Below are positions 22,675-33,765 of a stretch of 64,000 bases of DNA, piece after piece. Location of the stretch: positions 779,694 through 843,693 of the forward strand of contig JAIUPT010000017.1 of assembly GCA_022315425.1 (NCBI GenBank). The letters run 5' to 3'. This DNA is from Pseudevernia furfuracea (taxonomy: Eukaryota; Ascomycota; Lecanoromycetes; Lecanorales; Parmeliaceae). The position numbers were made by a program, and so were the translations under genes. How positions within the stretch are numbered: the stretch's first letter is position 1; every line of letters begins with the position of its first letter. The notes beneath the pieces were generated by a model that saw only the letters and a program-made list of their open reading frames with translations, was not told where the DNA came from and did not search any database.

Positions 22675-23748
22675 CTTATTGTAAATACTAATCGAAAAGA
22701 TATAATATATCTTACGAAATATTCTATTTTAACTAATCTTATATTTTAATATAATATAAGATTAAGAGAGATCAAAAATTATATCTTTATAAAGATATAA
22801 TATGAAATTTATATAAGATATCTTATAGAACGATATAAATCTAAAATATCTTATAAGATATTCTAGATGAGATCTTATATGACGAATAAGATAAGAATTC
22901 TACTGAAAAGTATTATTAAAAGCACTACTAAAAGCACTGCTGACTAGAATAATAACTAGAATAATTACTAAAATAGTGATACTAAGATCACTGCTAACTA
23001 GAATAATAATGCTGAGATCATCGCTGAGAATATCGTTGATGTTACGAGCGTACCCCGCATCCCGGCGTCCCTGCATCCCTTTGACACAGCCTTCCCTTGA
23101 CACTTCCCTTTTAGGCTTAGCGTGTCTTGGCAGGTTCACTCCGCCATACATATATGGCCTCCCTCCCAGTATATAGTTGTCCTGTATCTAGTTGTCTTAT
23201 TCTATACACCTACATGACTTGACTCTGTACTGGTCCTGACAGTTGAGAATATCGCTGAGAATTCTATTAAGAATCTTATTAAGATCACTGCTGAGATTAC
23301 TGTTAAGAAGAATAATAAGAAGAATAATAAGAAGAATAATGATACGTAATTGCGTCTATGTTAACTAATTATCGAAATATTATTTTTTCGTCTCGCGTAT
23401 CTTATTATTATTTTTAGTTAGTAGTTTAGCATTAATTCTAGTCATTATTCTAATTAATAGTGCTTTCGACATTATTATTTTAATTAGCAGTACTCTTAAC
23501 ATTATTATTCTCGTTATTATTCTAATCAACAGTGCTCTCAGTAGAATTCTTATCTTATTCGTCACTAAGATATCTTATTTCACGAAATATCTTAGATTTA
23601 TGTCATTTCATAATATGATATTAGTAAAATCTTATATCATTTTATTATAATATGAAATCTAGAGATCTCATATCATATCATGTCATGATATAAGATAAGA
23701 CGTTCATATTCTATATTATCTTATATCTTTTCGATTAGTAATTATAAG
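22675..23748. mobile_element. TIR element E (about 1.07 kb), AT-rich, with solo LTR inside
   Basis: The left end CTTATTGTAAATACTAATCG and the right end CGATTAGTAATTATAAG are inverted, and pairing continues through AAAAGATATAA. The interior has short tandem motifs around AGAATAATAACT and AAGCACTGCT, and no coding frame. A solo LTR (23040-23241) interrupts it. No clear target duplication. Confidence 0.6.
23040..23241. mobile_element. Solo LTR (202 bp) with duplication GTTGA
   Basis: A GC-normal island starting TGTTACGAGCGTACCCCGCA and ending GGTCCTGACA. GTTGA flanks both sides (23035-23039 and 23242-23246). The first 16 bases recur on the minus strand at 49345-49330. It contains a TATATATGG-like run near 23145. 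Confidence 0.9.
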
Positions 23749-23821
23749 ACGTATTAAGAGTAAAATAGATTCTATAAGTCTTAAAAAAGAAGTTTTAATA
23801 GCGCTTAACGAGCTTAATATA

Positions 23822-24257
23822 CGCTACGTAAAGAGACGAATCGTTTCGACGAGATTTCGTATTAAGTCGAGATTAAGATAAGATATCGAAACGAGTTTTC
23901 GAATTTTTAAAAACTCTTATCTTATCTCGTTTTATCGTCGATTTTTTAAAAACTATTTCGATATATTAATAAACGCTAAATAACTTTAAGCGATCTCTCT
24001 AAATTTTTAATATTACGTATCAAAATAAAGAAATTTAAAATTTAAAAATTAATATTTTAATTAATATTTACGTACGAAGTATAATTTTTTAAAAAGATAA
24101 TTAAAAAGATACGTAAAGTAGTATTTAAAGAGTCGTTACGAGAATAAGAATCTTAAGTTAATTTAGTTAATAAATTAAACGAGATATCGAGATAACTTCG
24201 TTATTTCGTTAAAAATAAATCGTCTTATCTCGTCTTATTTCGACTTATTGCGTGACG
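23822..24257. mobile_element. MITE B copy 3 (436 bp)
   Basis: CGCTACGTAAAGAGACGAAT after TA (23820-23821); the right end TTATTGCGTGACG before TA (24258-24259). The interior aligns with copy 1 (AAACTCTTATCTTATCTCG, CTAAATAACTTTAAGCGATC). Confidence 0.72.
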
Positions 24258-24555
24258 TATTAAAAGAAGAAGATTTTATATTAATTAACTTAAAATATAA
24301 ATAAGATAAAAGAGAAGAAATATATAATTGCGAGATAAAAAATAGTAAATCTATCTAGCGCGAAAGACTTTAAGAAAAATTACGAAAATACGTAAAATAA
24401 AGATAAAGACGTATAAGAGAAACTATAAAAGATTTAAGAGACTAGATAATATTATTAATATTAAGAGATATAAGACTTTTTAAAATAACTAAATATTAAA
24501 TATTTAAGTAATTATATTAAGATAATACGAGTAATATATAAATATATTATATATA

Positions 24556-24965
24556 TATTAGTATATATAAAAGAATAAAATAGAACTTAGTTAAAAAATC
24601 TTAATTTATATATATAGTTAATATAAATCTCGATAGATTTACGCCTTTTAATTAGATTCGCTTAGCTCGCTAGATCTTTCGAACGCTCTTATTTAAAAAT
24701 CAAGTAACTTCTTCTTATAATCTCATATACTCTATTTTCTTTATATATAATTTCTTTAAATTTTCGTTAACTATAGAACTTAGCTTACGTATTTTAACGT
24801 TATAAAAATTATTAAATTCGATCTATTATTAATAAAGTAAAGCAGAATTTTAATATCGTTACTTAATCGCTTAATTACGAAGTAAATCTTCTCGAGAATA
24901 CGCGACTATCAACTCTCGAAATTCAAGAACACGTTTTACGAATTTAATTCGTGAGTCTATACTTG
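24556..24965 (-). repeat. Repeat family A, short copy facing left
   Basis: It ends AATTCGTGAGTCTATACTTG and then TA. Read on the minus strand it matches the copy at 21849 over the first ~100 bp (including GTGTTCTTGAATTTCGAGAG) and again at AAGATTTTTTAACTAAG. The middle matches the long copies better than the short partner, so the two arms are not simple mirror images. Confidence 0.7.
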
Positions 24966-25650
24966 TAACGAATTAAAAGCTTTTATCTTTCTCTTTATCG
25001 TCTCTATTTTTATTTTTATTAAAACTAAATTCGATTAAAAAAGTTAAAGCTATTAGTAAAGATTCATAAAAAGCGAAGATAACGAATATTATCTTCGATA
25101 TAATAATCTTAATATCTTTTAAGATATAATATATACTTATAGAATAATAGATTGAGATAATTATTCGACGACGAACTAATTAATTTAATAATTTCGATTA
25201 GATCGTAGTCGTTAAGTAATTTATTATATTCGTCGTTAGATCTAGAAATCGTAAAAGTATATCTTTTATAATAGTTTAAGAAAAGAGTGTAAAAGTCTAA
25301 GATAAGTAAAAGATATAAATGTTAAAGACGAAGAATAAATACTATCTAGCTGAGCTCGAATAGACTGATTTTATAAAAGAAGATTAAAAAATGACAGAGT
25401 GAAGTTAAATGTTTGAGCGTGTGCCTCGTGTGCTAACGGACAGGGATGTCAAGAAGTAGGGGTCGAGTGCGGAGATGACTTTAGGCATATTTTTTCTTCA
25501 CCGTTTGAACGACATATAAAAAATTCGCGAGTGAATCTATTACCCTCCCTGTCGTGGATTTTCAGTTGTATTTGAGCATTGTTTTCATCCTCAACGTCGA
25601 CGCCATATGCTAGAGAAAGCTCCTCCCAGAAGCCTTACGCTTACTTCTAC
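24966..25650. other. AT-rich to normal transition, no gene
   Basis: RIP-like composition fades at about 25400. A TATAAAA-like run near 25513 and a pyrimidine-rich stretch follow, which could be a promoter for the short ORF after it. Confidence 0.35.
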
Positions 25651-25659
25651 CCCGCCCGC

Positions 25660-25824
25660 ATGACCTCCACTCCACCTCCCGTTGTTAAGGTTGGTTTGGT
25701 AGTTGTAATAGGTTCAATTCTTATTGGCGTTGGTACAATGGTGTTACGGTGCTTTCCTTTTTCTCCTCCACGCTCAAGTAAGCATCCGTCCGACTCTACT
25801 ATCTCTACTACCTACTCACTATGA
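25660..25824 (+). CDS. Possible small single-span membrane peptide
   Basis: ATG at 25660 opens a 54-residue frame: a Pro/Thr lead, one hydrophobic stretch (GLVVVIGSILIGVGTMVL), a basic-proline segment and a Ser/Thr tail. A TATA-like run lies about 145 bp upstream. I know no family. The frame is short and could be chance. Confidence 0.25.
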   Translation: MTSTPPPVVKVGLVVVIGSILIGVGTMVLRCFPFSPPRSSKHPSDSTISTTYSL

Positions 25825-26242
25825 CATTTTCAAATCTATAGAGTATGAAGTATAGAGTAGAGTACTCGAAATTGAAGCCTCGACCCGTTTATCTAATACT
25901 TGAAGTAAGTACTCTACTTGTTACGCACAATATCTGAATCTACGTACTCTTACGGCTGCCTCAAAAATAGAATCTCGCCGAAGTCATTACACTATAATTG
26001 AGCGACAGCAGGGAGGATAAACGGCCGTTCAAACAAGGTTTTGCAATTTCAATATTTCGTCTATCATATTTATCAAAATACAAGGGCATGCTTACAATAC
26101 ATATGAAAACTTGCTTAGGACATCGTTCCCCTATCTCGATACGCATTCTGTAGACACGAACCCGTGTGCTTGTGACTTGTTCCATCCAATCTTGTGCCAG
26201 ACTTTGACGTCGTTATCGAGACATAAGCGTGTATTCTCATCT

Positions 26243-27692
26243 TCACCAAGTGAACTCGCTGACATTCTCGTCAGTCGCGACTAGCAATCTCGGCGCTTTG
26301 TCCCTCGACTGATCGAATCTTAGGCAGTTGGCATGCCCTAGCTTCTCTAGTAACAGCTTTGTCCCGTGCGGCTCGTGTGAATCAGGCGGTTTGATCCCGA
26401 GGTCCCAGATACAGATATAATCGTCGTCTGAACTGGCAGCAACATAGTCGCCACGTACATCGAATCCCGCCTCCAGATGTCCAAGATTGCTGTTTTGGTA
26501 TTCTGGGAATGAATAGATTGGGGTTTTCGTTTGACGGACATCGTAAGAACATAGCTAAGCGGTCAGCTAATCTAAAAATCAGCTGCGATGGAAATCCTTA
26601 CATGACTGTCGAGACCTGCAACCACTACCGTGTTTGCGGAGGGGCACTTTGCATGGTTGATCTGGCTTGGATGTTGAAAGAGGTGACTTGCTTTGGAAGG
26701 AGACCGGACGTCCCACAGCCGCACTCCGCCGTCTTTACAACCCATGATCACAACATTCTAACACCGCCAGTCCACAGCCATCACGTCGGGTGCGCCAGGA
26801 GACAGTCCGGTGAGATCAGACCCCCAGCCTCTCTCATATCGTGTTTGGATGAAGGCGCCGTTGGATGTCGCGATGGCACAACTGTGAATCCCAGGGGTAG
26901 GATTTGCGACAGACGCCCAGTACGTTGTGTTTGAGTTGAGTGGTGGAGGCCCACCTAGCTTGTGGGTTACACAATCTTGACGGTTTGACGATTTTTAGGT
27001 AGCGAGATCCAGGCAAAAGCAGCCTAGACCTTGTTCACCCACTGTAGTGCCGCTGTGGCTAGTTAGTGAATCGTTTGGAGAGTCACTTACGACTAGGTAT
27101 ACTAACAAAAGGAGTCCAGAGTTCGATAGACTCAATGAGCTCAACTTCACGTAGTAAGTTTCCGCCTCATGTTCATCAGGAATGTGTCACTAACCTGGGA
27201 TGTTGATGACCTCCAAAGTGATCTATTATCCTCAGGAAATTGATCTCTAGTCCCTTTATCCGGTATAATTTGTCTGCCCAATGCAAGGAAGAAGTCAGTT
27301 CAAGGGGAACAGTACCCCACAAAAGAATGGTTGACTTACATCTCAGCCCGCTTGGCGGTATCGGACTTCATCCCTACAATTGTTGCTTGTAGAATCTCAT
27401 CGTGGATAACTTGGGTGTATTCCATTTTGACCTCACCCTTTTCCCGACGGAAGAGCTCTCTGTTCACCAGACCTGCGGCCCACGAACGGGACATGTATGC
27501 ATTGACGCTGATGGTGCCATAATCTAGCCGTTGCTTAAGTGGTAATGCAACACGGTCTACCATGACGATTGTTGTCAACAGATTCGGGCAGGAAGAGATA
27601 TCGATGCAATGGAGCTGTAAGTTGTTGATTTGGGAAAGCGATCCCAAATGTGTTATGACTTCTAGCATGAGACGTTTCTGAAATCTTAGCAC
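26243..27692 (-). pseudogene. WD40 protein resembling DCAF4/WDR21, RIP-broken
   Basis: Spliced pieces on the minus strand read as one WD40 gene. They are SVNAYMSRSWAAGLVNRELF (27500 region); a short exon PEDNRSLWRSSTSQ (about 27280-27200, preceded by a GTAAGT intron); CKDGGVRLWDVR with FQHPSQINHAKCPS (26760-26620); and, after an intron ending TTAG, SYDVRQTKTPIYSFPEYQ, GDYVAASSDDDYICIWDL and LLVATDENVSEFTW with stop at 26243. In-frame TAA at 26995-26997 and TAG at 26758-26760 both fit C-to-T in CAA/CAG. The 5' part (27540-27850) is too changed to set the start. The human relative is a CUL4-DDB1 ubiquitin-ligase adaptor; the fungal role is inferred only. Confidence 0.7.
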
Positions 27693-27699
27693 ATTTCCG

Positions 27700-28902
27700 C
27701 CTCTCTATTCTCGTCCCATGCCAAGCGGCATCAGCCAATGAATATCTATTAGGTCAGCATTTTCCGATCAACCAGCCAATCAACTGATGATTATGTGCAG
27801 TCGGAATTGTCGCCTTCAATATTTCCCACTTCTAAAGCCGCCTGATGGGTTTCAAAGATCTCACCACATTTAAAACACCAATCACTTGCATGCAATCAAG
27901 TCTTACGATGCGGGCAGGCACATGTCAAGCCGTGCTGATAATCGATATTGTGTACTGCCTCCCGTCCGCCCGGCGGATCTGCATGTCATGCGTATGACAT
28001 CTTGCTGATTTCTCATCTTCTGGAGCCTGTTGAGAATCGAGAAGGCGTCTGCCGTCTCCCCAAAGGCGCCTGAAGCATTAAGAATCTCACCACCCTGGTC
28101 CCTATGTGACCGCCCCCTTTCCTCATCTTCGTTGCTTTGTAAGAATCCAAGTTTTCGGGACTCGAATGTAGGAGGTTTAGGAATCCAGGGACAGCTACTG
28201 GCTCGGCCAGCCTTTCAGCAGCCGTGAGATCGACATAGACACCCGTTTCGCCTGATAGTATTTTTTATTTGATAGGGATGTCTTGAAAACACGATCAAAG
28301 TGACGGGTAGGGTGAGGAGGGATATTTTCAAACCTGACGACCGGTTCTATTAACCTTCCCATCGTCCACACCTTTCCACATCTGCTTGTATTTCATATTC
28401 TCCCCCTCGATCGCCACCACTCGATCACTCGTTCACGGATTCTCTCCTCAGCGATGAAGCGGTCATCACTTCATCGACTATACGTAGATTCTAATATAGA
28501 TAAGCTATTGATATATTGTAGTCACATCTTGTTAACGAAGCTTTTAATGAGACACGTAAAGTCATAGACTCAGCAAAGCAAGACGAGCGAGATCGAGAAT
28601 GATTTGAAGCCGAGGCTGCATCTTCATGGCGATCCGAGCACGAGCCGACTCGGACACTTCAAGAGGTCGCATACTTTCCCCCCACTCTTCCAATTAGTGC
28701 TCCTAATTCCTAGCTCCATCCCGTGAATCTGTTAATGTTCTCTTTTCAGCTATGTCCAGGAATAATCACGTCTTCTTGCTGGGCTTGTCACAAAGAGGCT
28801 TCGCGATGCACATTCTTGGTCCGTGATGTGATGTTTGACACCAAATGCAGCGCCTATTTTCAGATCACAAAGATTAGGGGATCCGCTCGACCTTAGTGCC
28901 TT
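27700..28902. other. Intergenic, nothing identified
   Basis: Ordinary composition with a few AT-shifted patches (28480-28560). It lies upstream of the WD40 remnant and downstream of the 792-aa gene. No gene is supported. Confidence 0.4.
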
Positions 28903-31410
28903 TCAAATCTCGGAGATCCGAAGTGTGAATTTCGGAATACCCATTTTCTCAATAGCCCCAAGCAGAGAGGACAGGTTTTCCAGCTTGTATGTCGACAAGT
29001 CCATGTCGTACCCGTACATGTTTAACGACATCAAGGTCAGATCCCATCCTGTTGCCAGCTGCGTCCCAAGAATTTGATCATCTTGTGCCCATTTCGCGTA
29101 GTATGCTCTTGCTTCATTCAATATTGCTGTCCGGGTACAAGCTCTGACAAAAACGATAGCTCTAAGGACCCTGCTACCGTTGAGAATTTTGAGTGCGATG
29201 GTATGGCCATCTTCCGTTGATGCCTCTGATGCCGCAGTCTCAAAGACGGAACTCGCTATAGACGACGGCGCCGAGGGAGGAGGTGAGTGATAATCCGATT
29301 TATCGCGCACGGCACAAAGAGCAGGCCTTGGAGGTGGTACAAGGAACTTGGCATTCTCAGCTGGGGCACAGTGCATTGGAGCGATATCAGGCTTTAACGT
29401 TGGTTCATGGGGATCGTCCAAGTCATTTGGAATACTATCATGTTGGTCGAGCGTATGTTTCTTTGCGCTGTCGAAGCCTTCGATGATGAGCTCGGCTTGT
29501 GAAGCTTCCAGCGTCGCCTGGGGAGCAACTTTTTCCTTTCCCAGTGGGTCCTCTTTGGAGAATGCTTCTTCTGCAGGCAACGTATCCTCCGGCAATGGAT
29601 CTTCCTCTGGCGCAATAATGTGAGGCTCCTCTGTGGGGGAAGCTTCGGCGGGGATAGCTTCCTCCACTGCATTATGCGGCTCTGCAGCAACACCACTTGT
29701 TGCGACGAAATTGCAAGCTCCGTATCCCGGCCATTTCCAACTCAGATTATGAGTAACATGTACTGGGGCGGAAGACGCGTCTTCTGAAGCAGGGGCTTCA
29801 TCCATAAGGACAGATACTTGCTCAGCTGCAGGAATATCCCAGCCAGGTGCTGCAGCCTTTTTCTCTTTCTTCTTTCGCCCCTCAGTCCTTAAAGTTGAAA
29901 AGGCCGATTCCGAAACTTCCGATTCTCCTTCGACACTGCCACCACTATCATTGTGACAAGGAGGTCGATCATCTTTCCCCGACTTTTTGTCTTGACTAGG
30001 TTTCTTTTCGCCGAGTGGACTTTGATCGTAAGCTTGTACTTCATTCATCCCGGCTAAGGGTTTCAGTTCGTGTTCTAGAGGAGTGTTAGCATTATATGTA
30101 GAAACAGACGGGACTTGATATGAAAGAAAAGAGCAAATAGAAATATACCTATCCAGCAACTCTCGTTGTTCTCCTCTGCCTTAGAGTCCGCCTTCGCTCC
30201 GTCAAGGCTCGATATATGACTGCAGGCGCAAGGATTGGAGACCTGTTGGGAGCCAACAAGGAAGCTTTCAAGGGCAGAGCCAACCTCAGTGCGTTGTTCC
30301 TTGTCCGTTGCCAGCATCTCTTCGATTGATGATCTTTCCAACTCGTCAAGTTCAGCTCTCCGACGCGCAATGTCTTCAAATTGATCTGTGAGCTTGTGTT
30401 CGAGCAGATTTTGATGCTGCACAATTTCCTCTATGCTAGCCTGTAGCTGTGTTTTGATTTCCGCTACCTTCTCCGCTCGTTTGGAGTCATCAAGAGCTTC
30501 CGCAAAGGTGATAGCAGCACTGAGCATGTTCACAATTCCGGCTGCGCTAGTTGAAAGGCGATGAACAGCTGAGTGACGAAGAGTACTTGTTCCAAAGAGC
30601 ACTTCAGCGATACTTTTACCGGGAACCGGTTTGATGGCTGATGGCGGCAGAGACTTGGCGTATTTCAAAAATCTCTTGGTCCATTCGGTGAGTTCAATGG
30701 ACTCTACTTCTTTCCATCTCCGCGCCTCCATCAAATCTGGAACCCAAGTGTTGCCGAACTCCAGACAGCATTCTTCAAGCAAAGATTGGACTGAGACTAG
30801 AATTCTATGTTGCGTTTTGAATGGTAAGTAGACAGGATGGAGCCTGGGGATAGACAGAGCGTGGTGTGCTTGGGTTGTCGATTTTTGGCTGTCAAGAAGA
30901 TTAGCTACGTAACTGTCCTGTTGCGAGCGTTGATACTTGCCACAGTCTGACAGCGTTGATTTGAACATTGTCCCCAGCCTCGGCTTTGTCATCTAATGTC
31001 CCCTCAGGCTCAGCCTGCCGCTCGCCTTGCTCAAAATCCGGGCACTCATCTCCTCCCTCGTCATCGGATGTGAACACTATGTCTTGTGCTGCCTCGGCCT
31101 CGATCCGGATGACTTCTGCCTCCGAGGCCGCTCTCTCGGCCTCTTGCGTCTCTGACGGCTGAAACAACTCTGGATAACGGAGCCTTGCCCGGGGTAAGGA
31201 TTCGAAGATCTGCTCTTCTAGCAACTCTTTAGCAATTGCAGCAATGGCTGATAAGGTAAATTCCTTTGTGAGCATTTTGATGGATGTCTTATGCTTCTCG
31301 AGAAGCTGAGAGATCTTCTTTACTTTTCGAACGTGCGCGTTTGCCCCGCTGAAGATTGATGAGCAGTGGAGATAGACCAGCCTCCCATCTGGAGAATGCT
31401 GCTTAGCCAT
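28903..31410 (-). CDS. Conserved fungal protein of unknown function (792 aa, 3 exons)
   Basis: The exons are 31410-30944, 30888-30149 and 30074-28903, giving an uninterrupted 793-codon frame. Intron 2 (30075-30148, GTATAT to CTAG with GCTAAC) is certain. For intron 1 the acceptor (30889) is clear; GT at 30943 keeps the frame, whereas the nearby GTATCA donor does not. Parts in order: a conserved N-terminus (LVYLHCSSIFSGANAHVRKV); acidic/Glu-rich; a conserved middle (IPGK-like PVPGKSIAEVLFGTSTLRHS, GIVNMLSAAITFAEALDDSK); a long coiled coil (QNLLEHKLTDQFEDIARRRA); a Lys-rich then Glu/Pro-rich disordered region; and a folded C-terminal ~95 residues (LKILNGSRVLRAIVFVRACT, YGYDMDLSTYKLENLSSLLG). 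It looks like a soluble cytoplasmic or nuclear scaffold. No function assigned. No RIP damage. Confidence 0.8.
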
Positions 31411-31485
31411 GGCGAGGCGATGAAAAGTAATGTCAGGTGAAAGGTCTATGTGAAGCTATGTTGTAAGAGAGGAGACAAGAATTGC

Positions 31486-32697
31486 GGGAGCGTTCCGCTA
31501 GCGCCCTGCCCCGCAAATTTTTGCTGGAATCACCGCCAAGTGCAAGCAAGCAGAAGATATTTTCGTGATAGTCAGATGTAGAATCATTTAGATCTGAGGT
31601 CGTGTATAATTCATTAGTCGAAAAAGTCGATGTAGCTTTTTGTAGGCCCTCAGAGTTCTACACGTCGCTGTCGCTGTCGCTGTCGCCATGCCACCACCCA
31701 TATCAGAGCCAATTCGGGCCCAGCATAGCAATTGCAGTCCATGGCGGCCATGAGATTCCAGCCATTGCAGTCCATTGCAGTCCATTGCAGTCCACTGCAG
31801 CCATGTAGCCATTGCAGTCATGTAGCTATTGTAGCTATTGCAGCCATGTAGCCGTTGCAGCCATGAGATTCCAGTCCAATGCAGTCATGAGATTTCAGCC
31901 ATTACAGTCATATACCAATTGCAGTCAAGTATATATTTGACTATCGTGGTCTTTCTAACTGCAATGAACCGCAGAGTGACTGTCTGACCGTATGGTCAAA
32001 TTGACTGCAACGATGCAATGCAGCAATGACTACATGACAACAATGAGCTGCAATGGAGTGCAATGGCTGGAATCTCATGACTGCAATGGATTGCAATGGA
32101 CTGCAATAGGCTCTGGAATGGGCGCAAGCTTGAATGGGCGGTGACATGGCGACAGCGGCAGCGAGTGCACCTAGACACCTAGACACCTACCTAGCATCTG
32201 ACAAACGGCCTCTGATCCGACTAATCCTCGAACTTGATGTTTCTAAGTCATTCGAGTCTAGCTAGAGTGATCTTGCTTCCTTCATCGTTCGATCAACCCT
32301 CACCTCCTACCACTATCACCACCATATACTCTACTAATTACCATCAGGTCATCCTTCTCATTGTCCTTATTCTTCTTATCATTATCCTTATTATTCGACT
32401 TTTACGTAAAGGATATTAATCGATAAGAGCTAGAGCTACATTAAGCTACATTACGAGACAACATCTCACCTCTTTATCACACTCTTCTAAATAAGCATTT
32501 GACGGTGATTTCAGCAGAATTTTTGTTGGAAATGCTGCAGCACTGTGTTAAGACTACCCCTCAGGTGACAAATGACTGTCTTGGCATAGGCTTCATATGG
32601 TATTTAAGTAGCTAAATACCAGTCCATAGAATCAATCAATCCTCCTCTCATAGATCCCAACAAATTTGCGGGGCAGGCTGCTAGCAGGACACTCCAG
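31486..32697. mobile_element. Putative non-autonomous TIR element carrying a large palindrome
   Basis: Left (31486-31540) GCTAGCGCCCTGCCCCGCAA then TTTTTGCTGGAATCACCGCC pairs, inverted, with two right pieces. These are 32655-32697 (TTTGCGGGGCAGGCTGCTAG) and 32489-32520 (GGTGATTTCAGCAGAATTTT). About 135 bp appears inserted between the two right pieces. The interior is the palindrome described separately. No target duplication was found. The left end lies about 75 bp upstream of the 792-aa gene's start codon. Confidence 0.5.
31660..32175. repeat. Imperfect ~510-bp palindrome of CCATTGCAGT motifs
   Basis: The left arm has GTCGCTGTCGCTGTCGCCAT, then many copies of CCATTGCAGT and CATGAGATTCCAGCCATTGC. 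The right arm (31990-32175) is its inverted counterpart (GCAATGGCTGGAATCTCATG, ATGGCGACAGCGGCAGCGAG). The centre is at about 31930-31960. Transcribed, it could form a long hairpin. Confidence 0.8.
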
Positions 32698-33264
32698 CAA
32701 AGGGTTTTGTAAAGAGGAGTACTACGAAGTATATATAAACGGTATCAGAGGGCTCAAGTAGGTGGGAGCGAGTACAGGGAGAAGCTAGGGGTGATTAGAT
32801 TTGCGGTGGGGCAGTTGGGTTTTACGTCGGCAGAAGCGGTGTCGAGTGATCGAGTTAATAAGAAGGTACACGAGGTGGTGAGTCTAACTATGCTCTGTCT
32901 GAATACTACGCAAGCATTGTATATATCGAGTTAGGTGATCTAGAGGTGCTAGCTACTCGACGTGGTACCCGAAAGCTCATGCTCCATGAGTTGGCTTATC
33001 GATTCGTTCCCAGGCACGTTACCGTCTCGCCATTCAGAGCCTGACTGAGGCGGTCATGTGCTTGATGTGCGCGCCATCATTCGCCAAGCATTCAAACAGT
33101 TGATTAGCAGAGATGACATTCTAGACCGGTCCATCGTCATGTATCTCGCTGGCGATCTCAGCCATCAACACTTGGACTTCAAGACCCTGAAGCGCCCGGT
33201 GTAATTCCGGCTCTAGTGTAATGAAGTTATTCCAGTTTCGGTGCATTCATGTACGGACAAGCTA
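32698..33264. other. Unassigned DNA, weak coding traces
   Basis: Minus-strand words such as EVQVLMAEIASEIHDDG and NQLFECLANDGAHIKHMT at 33050-33200 look protein-like but are bounded by stops. They may be a small gene fragment. Nothing nameable. Confidence 0.25.
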
Positions 33265-33490
33265 GACGGGGATCCTCGGTGCTTCTTACCCTCCTACATA
33301 CTAATTCTTGAGCGCTTTGTTTGGACGGGTTTCCTCGGTGCTTCTCACCTTCTACGTACCAATTCTCAGGTCCTTTTTTTTTGGACGGGGCTCCTCGGGC
33401 TTCCCACGTCTACATACCAATTCTAAAATCCTTTGTTTGGACAGGGTTTCTCGGTACTTCTTACCCGTCGATATATAAATTTTTTCTACC
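33265..33490. repeat. Minisatellite, four ~56-60-bp units
   Basis: Units begin GACGGGG (33265), GACGGGT (33324), GACGGGG (33384) and GACAGGG (33440). Each continues TTCCTCGGTGCTTCT, a TACATACCAATTCT run and CTTTGTTTG. Confidence 0.85.
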
Positions 33491-33519
33491 CGTCAAATAA
33501 GAGGCGTTTAATGTCCAAC

Positions 33520-33765
33520 CGTGCTAGCCGGTCCAAGGTACTAGTTTAATGGGAGGCGGATTAATTGATTAAGTCATATCGGACACCATACGGGTTACCC
33601 CGCAGAGGGGTTTACAGGCGTCTAAGGCCCAGCCGGATGTACCTACCCCCGGGAGACTCAGTCTCGGGATGAATTGCTACTCTATCTAAAACCTGCCCTT
33701 TCAGGGCATCTGCCCCTACATGATGATGATGAAAGCCCTCGTTCCTCGCTGCGTGATTAGTGATC
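33520..33765 (+). mobile_element. Possible LINE 3' tail (Tad1-like)
   Basis: GC-normal block with GATGTACCTACCCCCGGGAG, CGGGATGAATTGCTACTC and a terminal ATGATGATGATGAAAG. It resembles 3' untranslated ends of fungal Tad1-type non-LTR elements as I remember them. No coding part is attached here. Confidence 0.3.

Noticed and set aside
22900..23565. ORFs rich in Ile/Leu/Ser repeats
   Set aside because: Translations of short tandem motifs in TIR element E and of the solo LTR.
21849..24965. One large TIR transposon bounded by repeat A arms
   Set aside because: The arms differ internally, and a 410-bp arm occurs alone in an LTR at 4991-5400, so two separate insertions are equally likely; left as repeats.
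31588..32186. Short ORFs of repeated Cys/His/Ser words on both strands
   Set aside because: Translations of the CCATTGCAGT palindrome; no coding evidence.
32740..32760. GGTATCAGAGGGCTC as an LTR primer-binding site
   Set aside because: Only partly like the plant initiator-tRNA site, with no LTR end before it.
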